Below the pieces are notes generated by a model that worked only from the letters and a program-made list of their open reading frames with translations, was not told where the DNA came from and made no database searches. Positions 37,529-45,955 of a DNA stretch of 64,000 nt are shown in pieces. Source of the stretch: Adhaeribacter aerolatus (lineage in GTDB: Bacteria > Bacteroidota > Bacteroidia > Cytophagales > Hymenobacteraceae); assembly GCF_007991635.1 (NCBI RefSeq), contig NZ_BJYS01000017.1:62001-126000 (forward strand). Reading direction: 5' to 3'. The position numbers and the translations under genes were made by a program. Position 1 is the stretch's first letter; every line of letters begins with the position of its first letter.

Positions 37529-38302
37529 TTAATTCAGTAAAGAACTACTGGCTTTATCCAGAAACAAAACCGCCTGCGGGTGCCTTCTTAAAATAGTAGA
37601 CGGATACAGTTCCTGTATGTCGCTTTTTAAGGTATGGAAAACCGCTTGGGCTTTGGTTGGCCCAGGCACCATGCAAAAGACATACCGGGCCCGCATTAAA
37701 GCCGGTACAGTTAAGGTTAAAGCGTGGGTAGGCACATCGGCAATGGTGGCAAAACAGCCGTCATTTACTTGTTGCTGACGACAAGCCTGGTCCAAATCCA
37801 CTACTTTCACCAGATTTGGGTCGTTAAAATCGGCAACGTGCGGATCGTTAAAGGCAATGTGGGCGTTTTCACCAATTCCCATACACACAATATCTGCCAG
37901 AAATTCTTCCAGCAAGCCGGTATAGCGGACACACTCAGCGGTTACATCTTTGGCTAAGCCGTTAAGATAATTAACCGAACGGAAAGGTACTATGGCAAAG
38001 AGGCGGTCTTTCAGAAAATTGCCGAACCGTTGCGGCGCCTCTTCCGGCAAGCCGACGTATTCATCCATGTGAAAGGCATTGATGCGTTCCCAGGCAATAT
38101 TCTGATTGGCTACCAGGTTTGCTAAAAATTCGTTTTGGGAAGGCGCTGCGGCAAAAATAATATTAACATACTCCTGCTGGTCGAGCAACGCGCTTATTAC
38201 CTGACCGGCGGCGACCGCTGCCTCCGCTCCCATGGCGGACCGGGTTTCGTAAATCTTAACTTCTAAATTTTCTGTGGTTACTGCATTTAGCATATTGGCC
38301 AT
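37529..38302 (-). CDS. Glucosamine-6-phosphate deaminase-like protein (copy 1)
   Basis: A 257-residue NagB/6-phosphogluconolactonase-fold protein. NagB converts glucosamine-6-phosphate to fructose-6-phosphate and ammonia in the cytoplasm. FHMDEYVGL carries the catalytic Asp equivalent to E. coli Asp72. The second motif reads GIGENAHIAFNDP instead of GVGNDGHIAFNEP, so the positions of E. coli Asp141 and Glu148 are Asn and Asp while the His is kept. This variant motif is seen in NagB-like proteins of uncertain substrate. A start at the Met four codons in is also possible. A promoter-operator at 38774-38814 lies 472 bases upstream, and a terminator follows at 37391. Confidence 0.85.
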   Translation of the reverse strand: MANMLNAVTTENLEVKIYETRSAMGAEAAVAAGQVISALLDQQEYVNIIFAAAPSQNEFLANLVANQNIAWERINAFHMDEYVGLPEEAPQRFGNFLKDRLFAIVPFRSVNYLNGLAKDVTAECVRYTGLLEEFLADIVCMGIGENAHIAFNDPHVADFNDPNLVKVVDLDQACRQQQVNDGCFATIADVPTHALTLTVPALMRARYVFCMVPGPTKAQAVFHTLKSDIQELYPSTILRRHPQAVLFLDKASSSLLN

Positions 38303-38773
38303 ATTTTACTGTTTTAGTACCTACTGAAAGGCTTGCCTTCAAGGTCGGCACAAATTAATAAAAGGAAAGCGGCGGAAGGCGTTGCCCAGTAGTATTTAAC
38401 CGGGAGTAGTATTCCACCCAAACATCCTACTCCCTTTAGCACTGAATCCATAACAGTACTTGGTTAAATACTTAATTATTTATTTCTGCTATTTATCTCT
38501 GCCGTAAAAATAACTCTTCTTCTTGCTTACTGCCTCTGCCAGTTACATGATGACGTATGCATTAAGGTTAGCAACCTCCCGTTACCTGAACAACCGGGTA
38601 CCTCCTGCTGCCCGGATTGCCAATTCACTGAATCTATAATCTATATATCGAGGCTTTCGGCTACCAATAGCACTTCCGGAATAATTTGCAGGGCTCCGGC
38701 ATAGCTTTTAATTTGAAATAGTACCGGCGGCTGAAATATTTAACCCTGCTGAAAACCAAAAAGGTAAATTTTT

Positions 38774-38814
38774 CGGGTACGTACACGAAAATAGAGAAAA
38801 AATTCATTTATCAA
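38774..38814 (-). promoter_or_regulatory. Promoter with overlapping LacI-type operator (nagB copy 1)
   Basis: The operator CGGGTACGTACACG (38774-38787) is one base from a perfect 14-bp palindrome. On the minus strand, TTG (38812-38814), 18 bases and TATTTTCG (38786-38793) form the promoter, and its last CG is the operator's first. Confidence 0.68.
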
Positions 38815-38831
38815 AAATAATTTTGATAAAT
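38806..38831. promoter_or_regulatory. Perfect 11-bp inverted repeat next to the operator
   Basis: ATTTATCAAAA, four bases, TTTTGATAAAT. It overlaps the -33 element of the nagB promoter, so it could be a binding site for a second factor. It could also be chance AT-rich symmetry. Confidence 0.45.
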
Positions 38832-38978
38832 GTTAACTTTTTATTCTTTATTCAAATTTTTTATGTTTGCTAAGGCTGGTGTTTTAGTTGCAGACTGCCA
38901 GGTGAGGCATAGGTTACGCCTGTTAAAATAATCAAATAATAAAAAAATGCTGCTTTACCGAGACAGGCAACCAGCCGT

Positions 38979-39743
38979 TTATGCTTTCCCGGTCTTAGCC
39001 AGTACCCCGGCTGAAAGCAAGGAGGCAGAAGCTTCGTCGAGGTAGTAATGGCAATTAGGGTGTAACTGTAAAATGCTGGCCGGGAATAGGTTACTTACTG
39101 GTTTTTCAAGACAGTTTTGCACGGCGGCAGCTTTGCGGCTTTCGGGTACCGCGCAAATGATGTGCTTTGCCTTCATTATCTGTTTTACCGACATGCTGAT
39201 GGCGCTGTTGGGCACTTCGTCGATAGAATTAAACCAACCCTCCTTCCATTGCTGCTGGCGGCACTGCTCATCTAAATCAACTATTAAGTAAGGTTGCTCG
39301 GTATCAAAATCGGCCGGCGGATCATTAAAGGCCAGGTGCCCGTTCTCTCCTACCCCAACCAAGGCTACCGCTATCGGATGAGAACTGATAATATTACCTA
39401 AGCGCTCACATTCGGCCTGGGGGTCATTTTCACCGTTTATTAAAAAAGTAGCTTGCAGCGGAGGTACTTTGTCTAAGAAGCGTTCTTTCAGGTATTTCCG
39501 GAAGCTGGCTTTTGCGGTTTCCGGCAGGCCAATATATTCATCCAGGTGGAACATGGTTACTTTACGCCATTCAATATCTGGTTCAGAAATTAGCTGGTTC
39601 AGGGTTTCGAACTGGCTGGTACCGGTTGCCAATATTATATTGGCATAGCCCTGGCCCGCAATAGATTCCCGTATTAAGGCCGCCGCTTTGCTTCCGGCTA
39701 GCTTGCCAAGTTCGCCGGGATTTTTCAGTACGCTAATTTCCAT
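38979..39743 (-). CDS. Glucosamine-6-phosphate deaminase-like protein (copy 2)
   Basis: A 254-residue NagB-family protein, a divergent paralogue of 37529-38302. FHLDEYIGL has the catalytic Asp. The second motif is GVGENGHLAFNDPPADF, again Asn for Asp141 and Asp for Glu148 of E. coli NagB. The pattern DLDEQCRQQQ is shared with copy 1 (DLDQACRQQQ). No N-acetylglucosamine-6-phosphate deacetylase (NagA) gene accompanies either copy in the window, so if the substrate is acetylated the deacylation must be done by another enzyme. The ceramidase-like or amidohydrolase proteins are candidates (inference). Confidence 0.87.
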   Translation of the reverse strand: MEISVLKNPGELGKLAGSKAAALIRESIAGQGYANIILATGTSQFETLNQLISEPDIEWRKVTMFHLDEYIGLPETAKASFRKYLKERFLDKVPPLQATFLINGENDPQAECERLGNIISSHPIAVALVGVGENGHLAFNDPPADFDTEQPYLIVDLDEQCRQQQWKEGWFNSIDEVPNSAISMSVKQIMKAKHIICAVPESRKAAAVQNCLEKPVSNLFPASILQLHPNCHYYLDEASASLLSAGVLAKTGKA

Positions 39744-40116
39744 CTGACTATTTATTTTAATGAATAACTGTTTTTACGTTTTATAGCGCTTTTGCCTTTT
39801 GTAGCTGTTCTTTACTTCCCCTTTAAATATTATTAGCCGTTTAAATATTGTTGTACCACAGCAACGCCAAGCCAGGGCTTAAGTTAAGGCGTAAAAATTA
39901 AAAACCCGCAAATCCGATAAAAACAGAAAGAAAATATACTGCTATTTTGGAGCCCCGGGTAGCAGTTAGCTAAAGAATTATAGTAGTTAAAGCGGTTTAA
40001 GACCAAAGCTTTCACTTAAAATATTTACGTTAAATATACTTTTAATTCTCTGAAAAAAGGTTGTAACCTTTAGGCGGTTGGGTTACTCTATTGCTATAGA
40101 ACTAACCTTAAAAGAA
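39744..40116. other. Divergent gap, nagB copy 2 / DUF4142 gene
   Basis: 373 bases, AT-rich, without a gene. I find neither the LacI-type palindrome nor a consensus -33/-7 pair. Confidence 0.4.
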
Positions 40117-40659
40117 ATGAAAACGCTTAGAACGCTTAGAAATTTAGCCTTAGCCGGCGGCTGTGTTATCCTCTTTATGCCCGCCACAGCACAGGACAAC
40201 CCGAAGCTTTCCGATGAAGAAGTTGCTTCGGTGGCGGTTACCGCCAATCAGATTGACATAAATCAGGCCCGGCTGGCGAAAGAAAGATCTAAAAATACCC
40301 AGGTGCTGCAATTTGCGGAAACAATGGCCAACGACCATAAGGCCGTAATCGGGCAAGCCTCCGCGCTGGTAAAAAAATTAGGGGTAACGCCGAAGGACAA
40401 TGCGGTGAGTCGCCAATTATTAGCCGATGCTGCTAAAACGGAGAAGGTCCTTAAAACAAAAAAAGGAAAAGAGTTTGATAAGGCTTATATAGATAATGAG
40501 GTAGCTTACCATAAGGCCGTGATTTCCGCCGTTAAGGGGCTGCTGATTCCCGAAACAGAAAATCAGGAATTAAAAGATTTACTTCAGAATATTCTGCCGG
40601 CCCTGGATGCGCACCTGCAACACGCCCAAATGCTGCAGAAGCAATACGCTGCTAAATAA
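40117..40659 (+). CDS. DUF4142 secreted protein
   Basis: A 180-residue protein from the ATG at 40117; the open frame extends upstream only through a TTG. The signal peptide covers about residues 1-26 (LALAGGCVILFMPATAQ). The body is a helical DUF4142 domain, a ferritin-like four-helix bundle, with the hallmark segments LAKERSKNTQVLQFAETMANDH and KEFDKAYIDNEVAYHKAVI. These proteins are exported, and their function is unsettled (stress-associated, possibly metal-related). The cupredoxin gene follows after 6 bases, then the sigma factor, so the three may be one operon. Confidence 0.85.
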   Translation: MKTLRTLRNLALAGGCVILFMPATAQDNPKLSDEEVASVAVTANQIDINQARLAKERSKNTQVLQFAETMANDHKAVIGQASALVKKLGVTPKDNAVSRQLLADAAKTEKVLKTKKGKEFDKAYIDNEVAYHKAVISAVKGLLIPETENQELKDLLQNILPALDAHLQHAQMLQKQYAAK

Positions 40660-40665
40660 AGTCCG

Positions 40666-40992
40666 ATGTTAAACGTTTGGGTTTGGGGGTTATTTTTACC
40701 CCTTATTTTTAGAGGCTATAATCCCGGTACGGAAAGCAAGGCGCCGAAGATTTATACCGTAGAAATCAGAGAAATGAAATTTGTACCAGCCGAAATCAGG
40801 GTTAATAAAGGCGATACCATTGTTTGGGTAAACCGCGACATGGTGGCTCATAATGTTACAGAAGAAAAAAGTAAAGCCTGGGCCTCTCCTTTATTACCGG
40901 TTGGCAAATCCTGGAAAATGGTAGCCTCCAAGAATTCGGCTTATTTCTGCAGCCTGCACCCCGTAATGAAAGGCCGGATAGCGGTACAGTAA
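40666..40992 (+). CDS. Small exported cupredoxin (plastocyanin-like)
   Basis: A 108-residue protein with an N-terminal hydrophobic segment (residues 4-15). Its cupredoxin domain starts VEIREMKFVPAEIRVNKGDTIVWVNRD. The type 1 copper ligands are visible: His in VAHNV, then Cys, His and Met in YFCSLHPVMKG. It is probably an electron carrier outside the cytoplasm. Its closeness to an oxidase cluster suggests respiration, but its immediate partners are the DUF4142 protein and the sigma factor. Confidence 0.88.
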   Translation: MLNVWVWGLFLPLIFRGYNPGTESKAPKIYTVEIREMKFVPAEIRVNKGDTIVWVNRDMVAHNVTEEKSKAWASPLLPVGKSWKMVASKNSAYFCSLHPVMKGRIAVQ

Positions 40993-41037
40993 GCCGGCTT
41001 AATAATGAAAAAATAAACAATATATAAAAATATTGCC

Positions 41038-41697
41038 ATGATACAAGTTGCGGAAGAGGACCTAATCGAAAAAATAATAGAAGGTAGAACCGAGCTTTTT
41101 GAAATCCTGATTAGAAGAAATAATCCCTTTTTATACAAAGTAGGTAAGTCGTACGGCTACCAGCACCAGGATGTGGAAGACTTGATGCAGGAAACATTTA
41201 TCAGTGCCTATAAAAGTTTAGCCAGCTTTCAGCACCGATCGTCTTTTAAAACCTGGATTATTAAAATAATGCTGCATCATTGCTACCAGAAGAATCACAA
41301 ATTCAGTTTTAAATACGAAAAAGCCGGGTATGAAGAAATTGTTGACAAGCAGGTACCATTGTTTGCCGGTTCTCCTTTGGATATGGAAAAGAATATTTTT
41401 ACACAGGAGCTAAAAGCGATTATAGAAAAGGCAGTAGGTGAAATTCCGCTGGATTACCGCATGGTATTTTCCTTGCGGGAATTAAATGGCCTGAATGTAG
41501 CCGAAACCGCCGAAGCGCTGGGCATATCAGAAGCCAATGTTAAGGTGCGTCTGAACCGGGCCAAAAATATGCTCCGCCGGGAGATTGAAAAATATTACTC
41601 TCCCGAAGAAATCTTTGAATTTAACCTCATTCATTGCGACCGTATCGTTAACAAGGTAATGGCAGAGATTACAAAGGAAAATTATCCTGTACCTTAA
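41038..41697 (+). CDS. Sigma-70 family RNA polymerase sigma factor (ECF type)
   Basis: A 219-residue sigma factor. Region 2 (residues about 25-90) includes YQHQDVEDLMQETFISAYK and SFKTWIIKI. Region 4 (about 140-190) includes IPLDYRMVFSLRELNGLNVAETAEALGISEANVKVRLNRAK. There is no adjacent anti-sigma gene; the next plus-strand genes are far downstream. It lies 45 bases after the cupredoxin gene and may be co-transcribed with it. Confidence 0.9.
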   Translation: MIQVAEEDLIEKIIEGRTELFEILIRRNNPFLYKVGKSYGYQHQDVEDLMQETFISAYKSLASFQHRSSFKTWIIKIMLHHCYQKNHKFSFKYEKAGYEEIVDKQVPLFAGSPLDMEKNIFTQELKAIIEKAVGEIPLDYRMVFSLRELNGLNVAETAEALGISEANVKVRLNRAKNMLRREIEKYYSPEEIFEFNLIHCDRIVNKVMAEITKENYPVP

Positions 41698-42077
41698 GCT
41701 TACCATGTTCCGAATTATACTTTTTTAATTAATTCGAGCATAACATTTTCCAAACCTGACCTGGAATATTAGCGATGGTACAGTTTAATATTTCATCTTG
41801 CCTGATTCTTTTTCTGAAAACTTTAACTAAAAATATAAACCGTAGCCTCCCGACACCAGCACCGGCGGTAATGACCCGTCTTTTCCGTTTCATCAATTTT
41901 TTTGGCGGAACCATTGGGTGCTGGGATAGTAGGATAACTATTCTCAATTCCGGTGGCCAACAGAAACGGCTCCGCTAATAAACTGGTCATAACCCAACCG
42001 TTTAAGCAGACAGAATAATTGGTTATCGCATCCATATCGGCAGGGAGGCCTGACCCTTCGCTTTATTTTTTTAATTT
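41698..42077. other. Convergent gap, nothing recognised
   Basis: 380 bases between the sigma factor gene and the reductase gene. Overlapping short frames on both strands have no family features, and I see no clear terminator. Confidence 0.4.
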
Positions 42078-42743
42078 TTATTTTTCAAATACTACTGCTT
42101 CGGGCGAAGCGCCCAGCCGGGCTAAAATATGTTGCAAACCTTCTACCATTGGCGGAGGGCCGCACACGTAGAAATGTCGCTTAAAATCTTCCACATTAGT
42201 CTTCAGGAAAGGTTCATCAATATGTCCGTGGTGATAGCGGTTGCTAGGTTCACCGGTAATCGTATAAATGGCGTTTGCTCCCAGCATGGCTGTTAGCTCC
42301 TGCCTTAGAATAATATCCTGCTCGGTCTTATTCGAAAAAAAGAGTTTGTTACCGGCTAATTTTTGTTCTTTTTGTAATTGCCGAAGAATGGCAATGAAAG
42401 GCGTGATGCCGGCGCCACCAGCAATAAAATAACCGGGACCGTGGTAGGCAATAGCCCCCCAAACGTCTTCAATAATTAATTCATCCCCTACAACCAGGCT
42501 ATCCAGTTCATTGGTAACGCCTGCATGATCGCGGTATATTTTTATGGTAAACTCCAGGTCCGGCGATGTGGCTAAGGAAGTAAAAGAAAAAGGCCTCTTT
42601 TCGGCTTCCCAGCCTTTTTTGTTAATAGCCACATCAGTAGCCTGCCCCGGTATAAAAGTGTAGTTTGCCGGTTTTTCAAACTGAAATCTTTTAACGTTGT
42701 GCGTCAGGTTTTCAATTGCTTTTATTTTAACTTTATTTTCCAT
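42078..42743 (-). CDS. FAD-dependent oxidoreductase of the ferredoxin/flavodoxin reductase family
   Basis: A 221-residue FNR-fold protein. The FAD-binding part has RPFSFTS (about residues 49-55). The NAD(P) part has FIAGGAGITPFIAIL (about 105-119), and YVCGPPPMVEG is near the end. There is no ferredoxin domain. It would move electrons between NAD(P)H and a small carrier or haem protein. The gene lies 51 bases after FolE and is probably co-transcribed with it. With the nearby truncated hemoglobin and hemerythrin it could serve as a reductase for haem-based NO or O2 chemistry (inference). Confidence 0.88.
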   Translation of the reverse strand: MENKVKIKAIENLTHNVKRFQFEKPANYTFIPGQATDVAINKKGWEAEKRPFSFTSLATSPDLEFTIKIYRDHAGVTNELDSLVVGDELIIEDVWGAIAYHGPGYFIAGGAGITPFIAILRQLQKEQKLAGNKLFFSNKTEQDIILRQELTAMLGANAIYTITGEPSNRYHHGHIDEPFLKTNVEDFKRHFYVCGPPPMVEGLQHILARLGASPEAVVFEK

Positions 42744-42794
42744 GGTAATTGGTTATTTATAGGAGAATAATTGAAAAAAGGGTTAGAGAAAATT

Positions 42795-43460
42795 TCATTT
42801 CAGCCACGATAGCAATTCCTTTTTTATAGCATTGTTCTGGAATTTGCCCGAATAATGGCTCGTGCGGGTGGTGCTGGCAATATCCCGTATCCCGCGGGCT
42901 GCTACGCAAAGGTGGGTTGCCTCTATTATTACGGCTACATCTTCTGTGTGTAAAGCTTTCTGCAAGGCTTGTGCAATTTGCTCGGTTAGCCGTTCCTGCA
43001 CCTGCGGGCGCTGGCAATAATATTGTACCAGGCGGTTTACTTTAGATAATCCAATTACTTTGCCACTGGAAAAATACGCCACGTGGGCTTTGCCCATGAT
43101 GGGCAGAAAATGGTGCTCGCAGCAGGAATACACCGTGATATCTTTCACCACCAGCATTTTATTATAGTGATATTTGTTTTCGAAAAGCGTAACTGCCGGC
43201 TTATTCGCGGGATTCATCCCCCGGAATATTTCCTGCACATACATTTTAGCTACCCGGTCCGGCGTACCTTTCAGACTATCATCCTCCATATCCAGACCCA
43301 GCATAAGCATGATTTGCCGGAAATAATGACTGATGGCCTTGATTTTGGATTCGTCGGTAGCTTCCGCGCCATTTAACTTTAACAATTTTTCAGGGTTATG
43401 GGCAGCATCTTTTCCGTTGGCTTCCTTAACCGGGATTATATTTCCGTTAAGCGTTATCAT
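42795..43460 (-). CDS. folE: GTP cyclohydrolase I
   Basis: A 221-residue GTP cyclohydrolase I, the first enzyme of folate and pterin synthesis (GTP to dihydroneopterin triphosphate). The zinc and active-site motifs are intact: YSCCEHHFLPIMGKAHVAY (about 109-127), LCVAARGI (about 180-187) and STTRTSHYSGKF at the C-terminus. The length is typical. Being next to a flavin reductase and a respiratory cluster rather than other folate genes is unusual, so it may be a second copy with a specialised role; the rest of the genome would be needed to know. Confidence 0.95.
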   Translation of the reverse strand: MITLNGNIIPVKEANGKDAAHNPEKLLKLNGAEATDESKIKAISHYFRQIMLMLGLDMEDDSLKGTPDRVAKMYVQEIFRGMNPANKPAVTLFENKYHYNKMLVVKDITVYSCCEHHFLPIMGKAHVAYFSSGKVIGLSKVNRLVQYYCQRPQVQERLTEQIAQALQKALHTEDVAVIIEATHLCVAARGIRDIASTTRTSHYSGKFQNNAIKKELLSWLK

Positions 43461-44026
43461 AGTTATTGCATTTAAGATCTAATCGTCTGTTTCAGGAGAA
43501 TTAAAACCGGGTGGTTTTACAACTCACTTAATTAATAGAGTAAGAGAGGCAGCAGAAGGTTACAAAAGGCTATGGCAAAAAGATTAATAGGAATAAGGCA
43601 ATCATATTTAAGAGAAAATACCGGTAAGTTATAATACCGCTGCGCAGACATTCTGTATTTTTAAGAACGGTCGAAATAAATCACTCAAGGCTTTATTCCT
43701 TGTAATTTTAAATAATTCACAACTTACCGGTAATAACGCTTGCGAAACAGGTAGTTAAATTTACCTCAAGTAAAAGCGGCGTGATGACAGGTTGTTTTGC
43801 TTAAATATATTTCCGAAAACTTCTGGTGGGCTCTTTAAAAATTCTATTAACCAATATTTCTTAATAATATATTAGGATGAGGAATGGCAGCCGCCTGACC
43901 ATTTAAATATTGACCGCTGCCACAATATTAGCTGCGCTTTATAAATTTTAAGAAATTATTTAAGACAAATTTATCCTTTTTAGTTTTTATTCGTTAAACT
44001 CATGAATGCTGCTATAAACTTCCCTA
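43461..44026. other. Divergent gap, folE / ccoN
   Basis: 566 bases holding the candidate miniature element at 43619-43732. No consensus promoter or FNR-like site could be placed upstream of ccoN. Confidence 0.45.
43619..43732. mobile_element. Candidate 110-base MITE with TA target duplication
   Basis: TACCGGTAAGTT (43619-43630) and AACTTACCGGTA (43721-43732) are perfect 12-base inverted repeats. Read as CCGGTAAGTT ends flanked by TA on both sides, they fit an IS630/Tc1-like miniature element that duplicates TA. The inside is non-coding. No second copy is seen in the window. Confidence 0.4.
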
Positions 44027-45892
44027 ATGTACCTGCACTCCCAACTTCCGCCTCCCTTTTTTAATAAGTACACCAGCCAGTTGCTTCTTATCTTGTTTTT
44101 ATATGGCTTTACGCCTACCCGGCTTTATGCCCAAAATGGTAGTGAACAAGCCGGTTTATTCAGTCAACCCGGTATACTTATTACTATATTTCTGATTCTG
44201 ATTCCGCTACTGGCCGCAATATTATACCTGGTGGTTAAAGCCAATAATGTTTACTACTACCTTAAAAGCCGGAAACAAGCAGAGGAAGCTACCCGCTTTG
44301 CCGCTTACCTGAAAACGCTGGATGCTGCCACGTTAGCCCAATTACAACAGGAGAAATACAACCTGCAATATTTAAACAAGCCCGGGCAGCTAACCGGTAA
44401 TTTACCGGTTTGGGATGAGAAAGGGCTTTTAGCCAATATTAATGAACACGCCAACATCCGGTTTATCGAAACCAAACGCAAAGCACTTAAAAGGCCAAAC
44501 ATCGACCCGGCGCTTTCCCGCCTGATTATCTGGTTTTTAGTTACGGCTACCTTCTGGCTGGTTTTCGGGACTACCATTGGCGAGTACCTGGGCATAAAGT
44601 TGGTAGCCCCCGATCTAGACCATGCGAGTTGGCTGAGTTTTGGGCGGCTGCGGCCGGTGCATACCAATGCGGTATTCTGGGGCTGGTCGTCGCTGGCCAT
44701 GCTGGGTTTGGGCTATTACGTGGTGCCCCGGGTGGGCAATGTGCAAATTGCGAGTTTAAAACTAGGCTGGTGGACCTTGTACCTGGTAAATGCTTCGGTA
44801 GTGCTGGGCAGCTTGGCTTTAATGGCCGGCATTAACAACGGCGGCGGCGAATACCGCGAATATATCTGGCCCATTCAACTATTATTTGCGCTAGGCCTGG
44901 TATTAACGCTGGTTAACTTTTTAAGAACCGTAGCCCGGCGCACTACCAAAGAAATTTACGTTTCTAACTGGTACATAGTGGCAGCGGTTATTTTTGCTAT
45001 TACCATTGGGGTGGTAGCCTACGTACCCAACTGGCAAAATGGCATGGGCGAAACCATTATTCAGGGCTACTACATGCACCAGGGCGTAGGTATGTGGTTT
45101 ATGTTGTTTACCCTGGGGCTGGTCTATTATTTTTTACCGCAGCAACTCAACAAGCCCATTTATTCTTACAGCCTGGGTATTCTGGCTTTCTGGTCGCAGA
45201 TATTTTTTTATACCCTCATTGGTACGCACCATTTTGTTTTCAGCGCAATACCGTGGTCTTTGCAAACCGTGGCCATTGTGGGCAGCGCCGGCATGGCTAT
45301 CCCGGTGGTATCGGGCACCACCAACTTTCTAATGACCTTCCGGGGTTCCTGGCATAAAGTTTCCGGCAGCTATACCCTGCCCTTCTTTATTATCGGTATC
45401 ATCTTTTACTTTACCGGGTCCTTGCAAGGCACCGCCGAAGCTTTCCGGTATACTAACCGCCTGTGGCACTTTACCGATTTTACCATTGCTCACTCCCACC
45501 TGACCATGTACGGGATTATTGCGTTTTTCTTATGGGGCGGAATTTATGCCATTGTGCCCCGGCTTACGGCCCAGGAGCCGCCGCAACTTACCGTCGGTAT
45601 CCATTTCTGGATGGCGTTTATCGGCCTCATGTTTTACTCCATTCCCCTGATGCTGGGCGGTACCTTAAGGGGGCTACTCTGGCTGGAAGGTAAACCCTTT
45701 ATTGACAGTGTGGTACTAATGGCGCCCTACTGGCTTTGGCGAGCTATTGGGGGCTCGCTCATGTGGGTGGCTCATTTAATATTTGCCTTTAATATGTACA
45801 AAATGCTTGTAACCCATAAAAAAACCAGGATAAACGGAGTAGCACCGGAAAGACCAGAAATACCGGATTATGAGCTGGTAAAAATGCAATAA
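44027..45892 (+). CDS. ccoN: cbb3-type cytochrome c oxidase subunit I
   Basis: A 621-residue haem-copper oxidase subunit with about 13-14 membrane segments. Diagnostic residues are present. FGRLRPVHTNAVFWGW carries a low-spin haem ligand. YYMHQGVGMW carries the CuB His with the cbb3-type H-x-x-V-G rather than the NO-reductase Glu. PIYSYSLGILAFW carries the crosslinked Tyr. IGTHHFVFS has the two CuB His, and HFTDFTIAHSHLTMYG the haem ligands. It thus reads as an O2-reducing enzyme. Unusual is the N-terminal extension: a signal-like segment (LLLILFLYGFTPTRLYAQ), an extra membrane helix and about 85 soluble residues before the core. The assembly genes ccoG, ccoI, ccoS and ccoH are absent here. 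Confidence 0.9.
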   Translation: MYLHSQLPPPFFNKYTSQLLLILFLYGFTPTRLYAQNGSEQAGLFSQPGILITIFLILIPLLAAILYLVVKANNVYYYLKSRKQAEEATRFAAYLKTLDAATLAQLQQEKYNLQYLNKPGQLTGNLPVWDEKGLLANINEHANIRFIETKRKALKRPNIDPALSRLIIWFLVTATFWLVFGTTIGEYLGIKLVAPDLDHASWLSFGRLRPVHTNAVFWGWSSLAMLGLGYYVVPRVGNVQIASLKLGWWTLYLVNASVVLGSLALMAGINNGGGEYREYIWPIQLLFALGLVLTLVNFLRTVARRTTKEIYVSNWYIVAAVIFAITIGVVAYVPNWQNGMGETIIQGYYMHQGVGMWFMLFTLGLVYYFLPQQLNKPIYSYSLGILAFWSQIFFYTLIGTHHFVFSAIPWSLQTVAIVGSAGMAIPVVSGTTNFLMTFRGSWHKVSGSYTLPFFIIGIIFYFTGSLQGTAEAFRYTNRLWHFTDFTIAHSHLTMYGIIAFFLWGGIYAIVPRLTAQEPPQLTVGIHFWMAFIGLMFYSIPLMLGGTLRGLLWLEGKPFIDSVVLMAPYWLWRAIGGSLMWVAHLIFAFNMYKMLVTHKKTRINGVAPERPEIPDYELVKMQ

Positions 45893-45955
45893 GCAATTAA
45901 AATTCACCAAAAATATAATACCGAGCATCAAGTATAGAACAGCAAACAGCCAGAT

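Larger units (their letters stand above)
38303..38978. other. Region between the two NagB-like genes
   Basis: 676 bases with no gene. The promoter-operator at 38774-38814 implies a 5' leader of about 470 bases for nagB copy 1. I see no riboswitch I can name in that leader. Confidence 0.5.

Noticed and set aside
41729-42035. Two overlapping minus-strand frames between the sigma factor and reductase genes
   Set aside because: Neither resembles a known family; the gap lies between convergent genes and has no start signals.
44027-45892. Possible assignment of the oxidase subunit as nitric oxide reductase NorB
   Set aside because: The CuB histidine motif is H-x-x-V-G and the crosslinking Tyr is present, as in CcoN; the NorB active-site Glu is absent.
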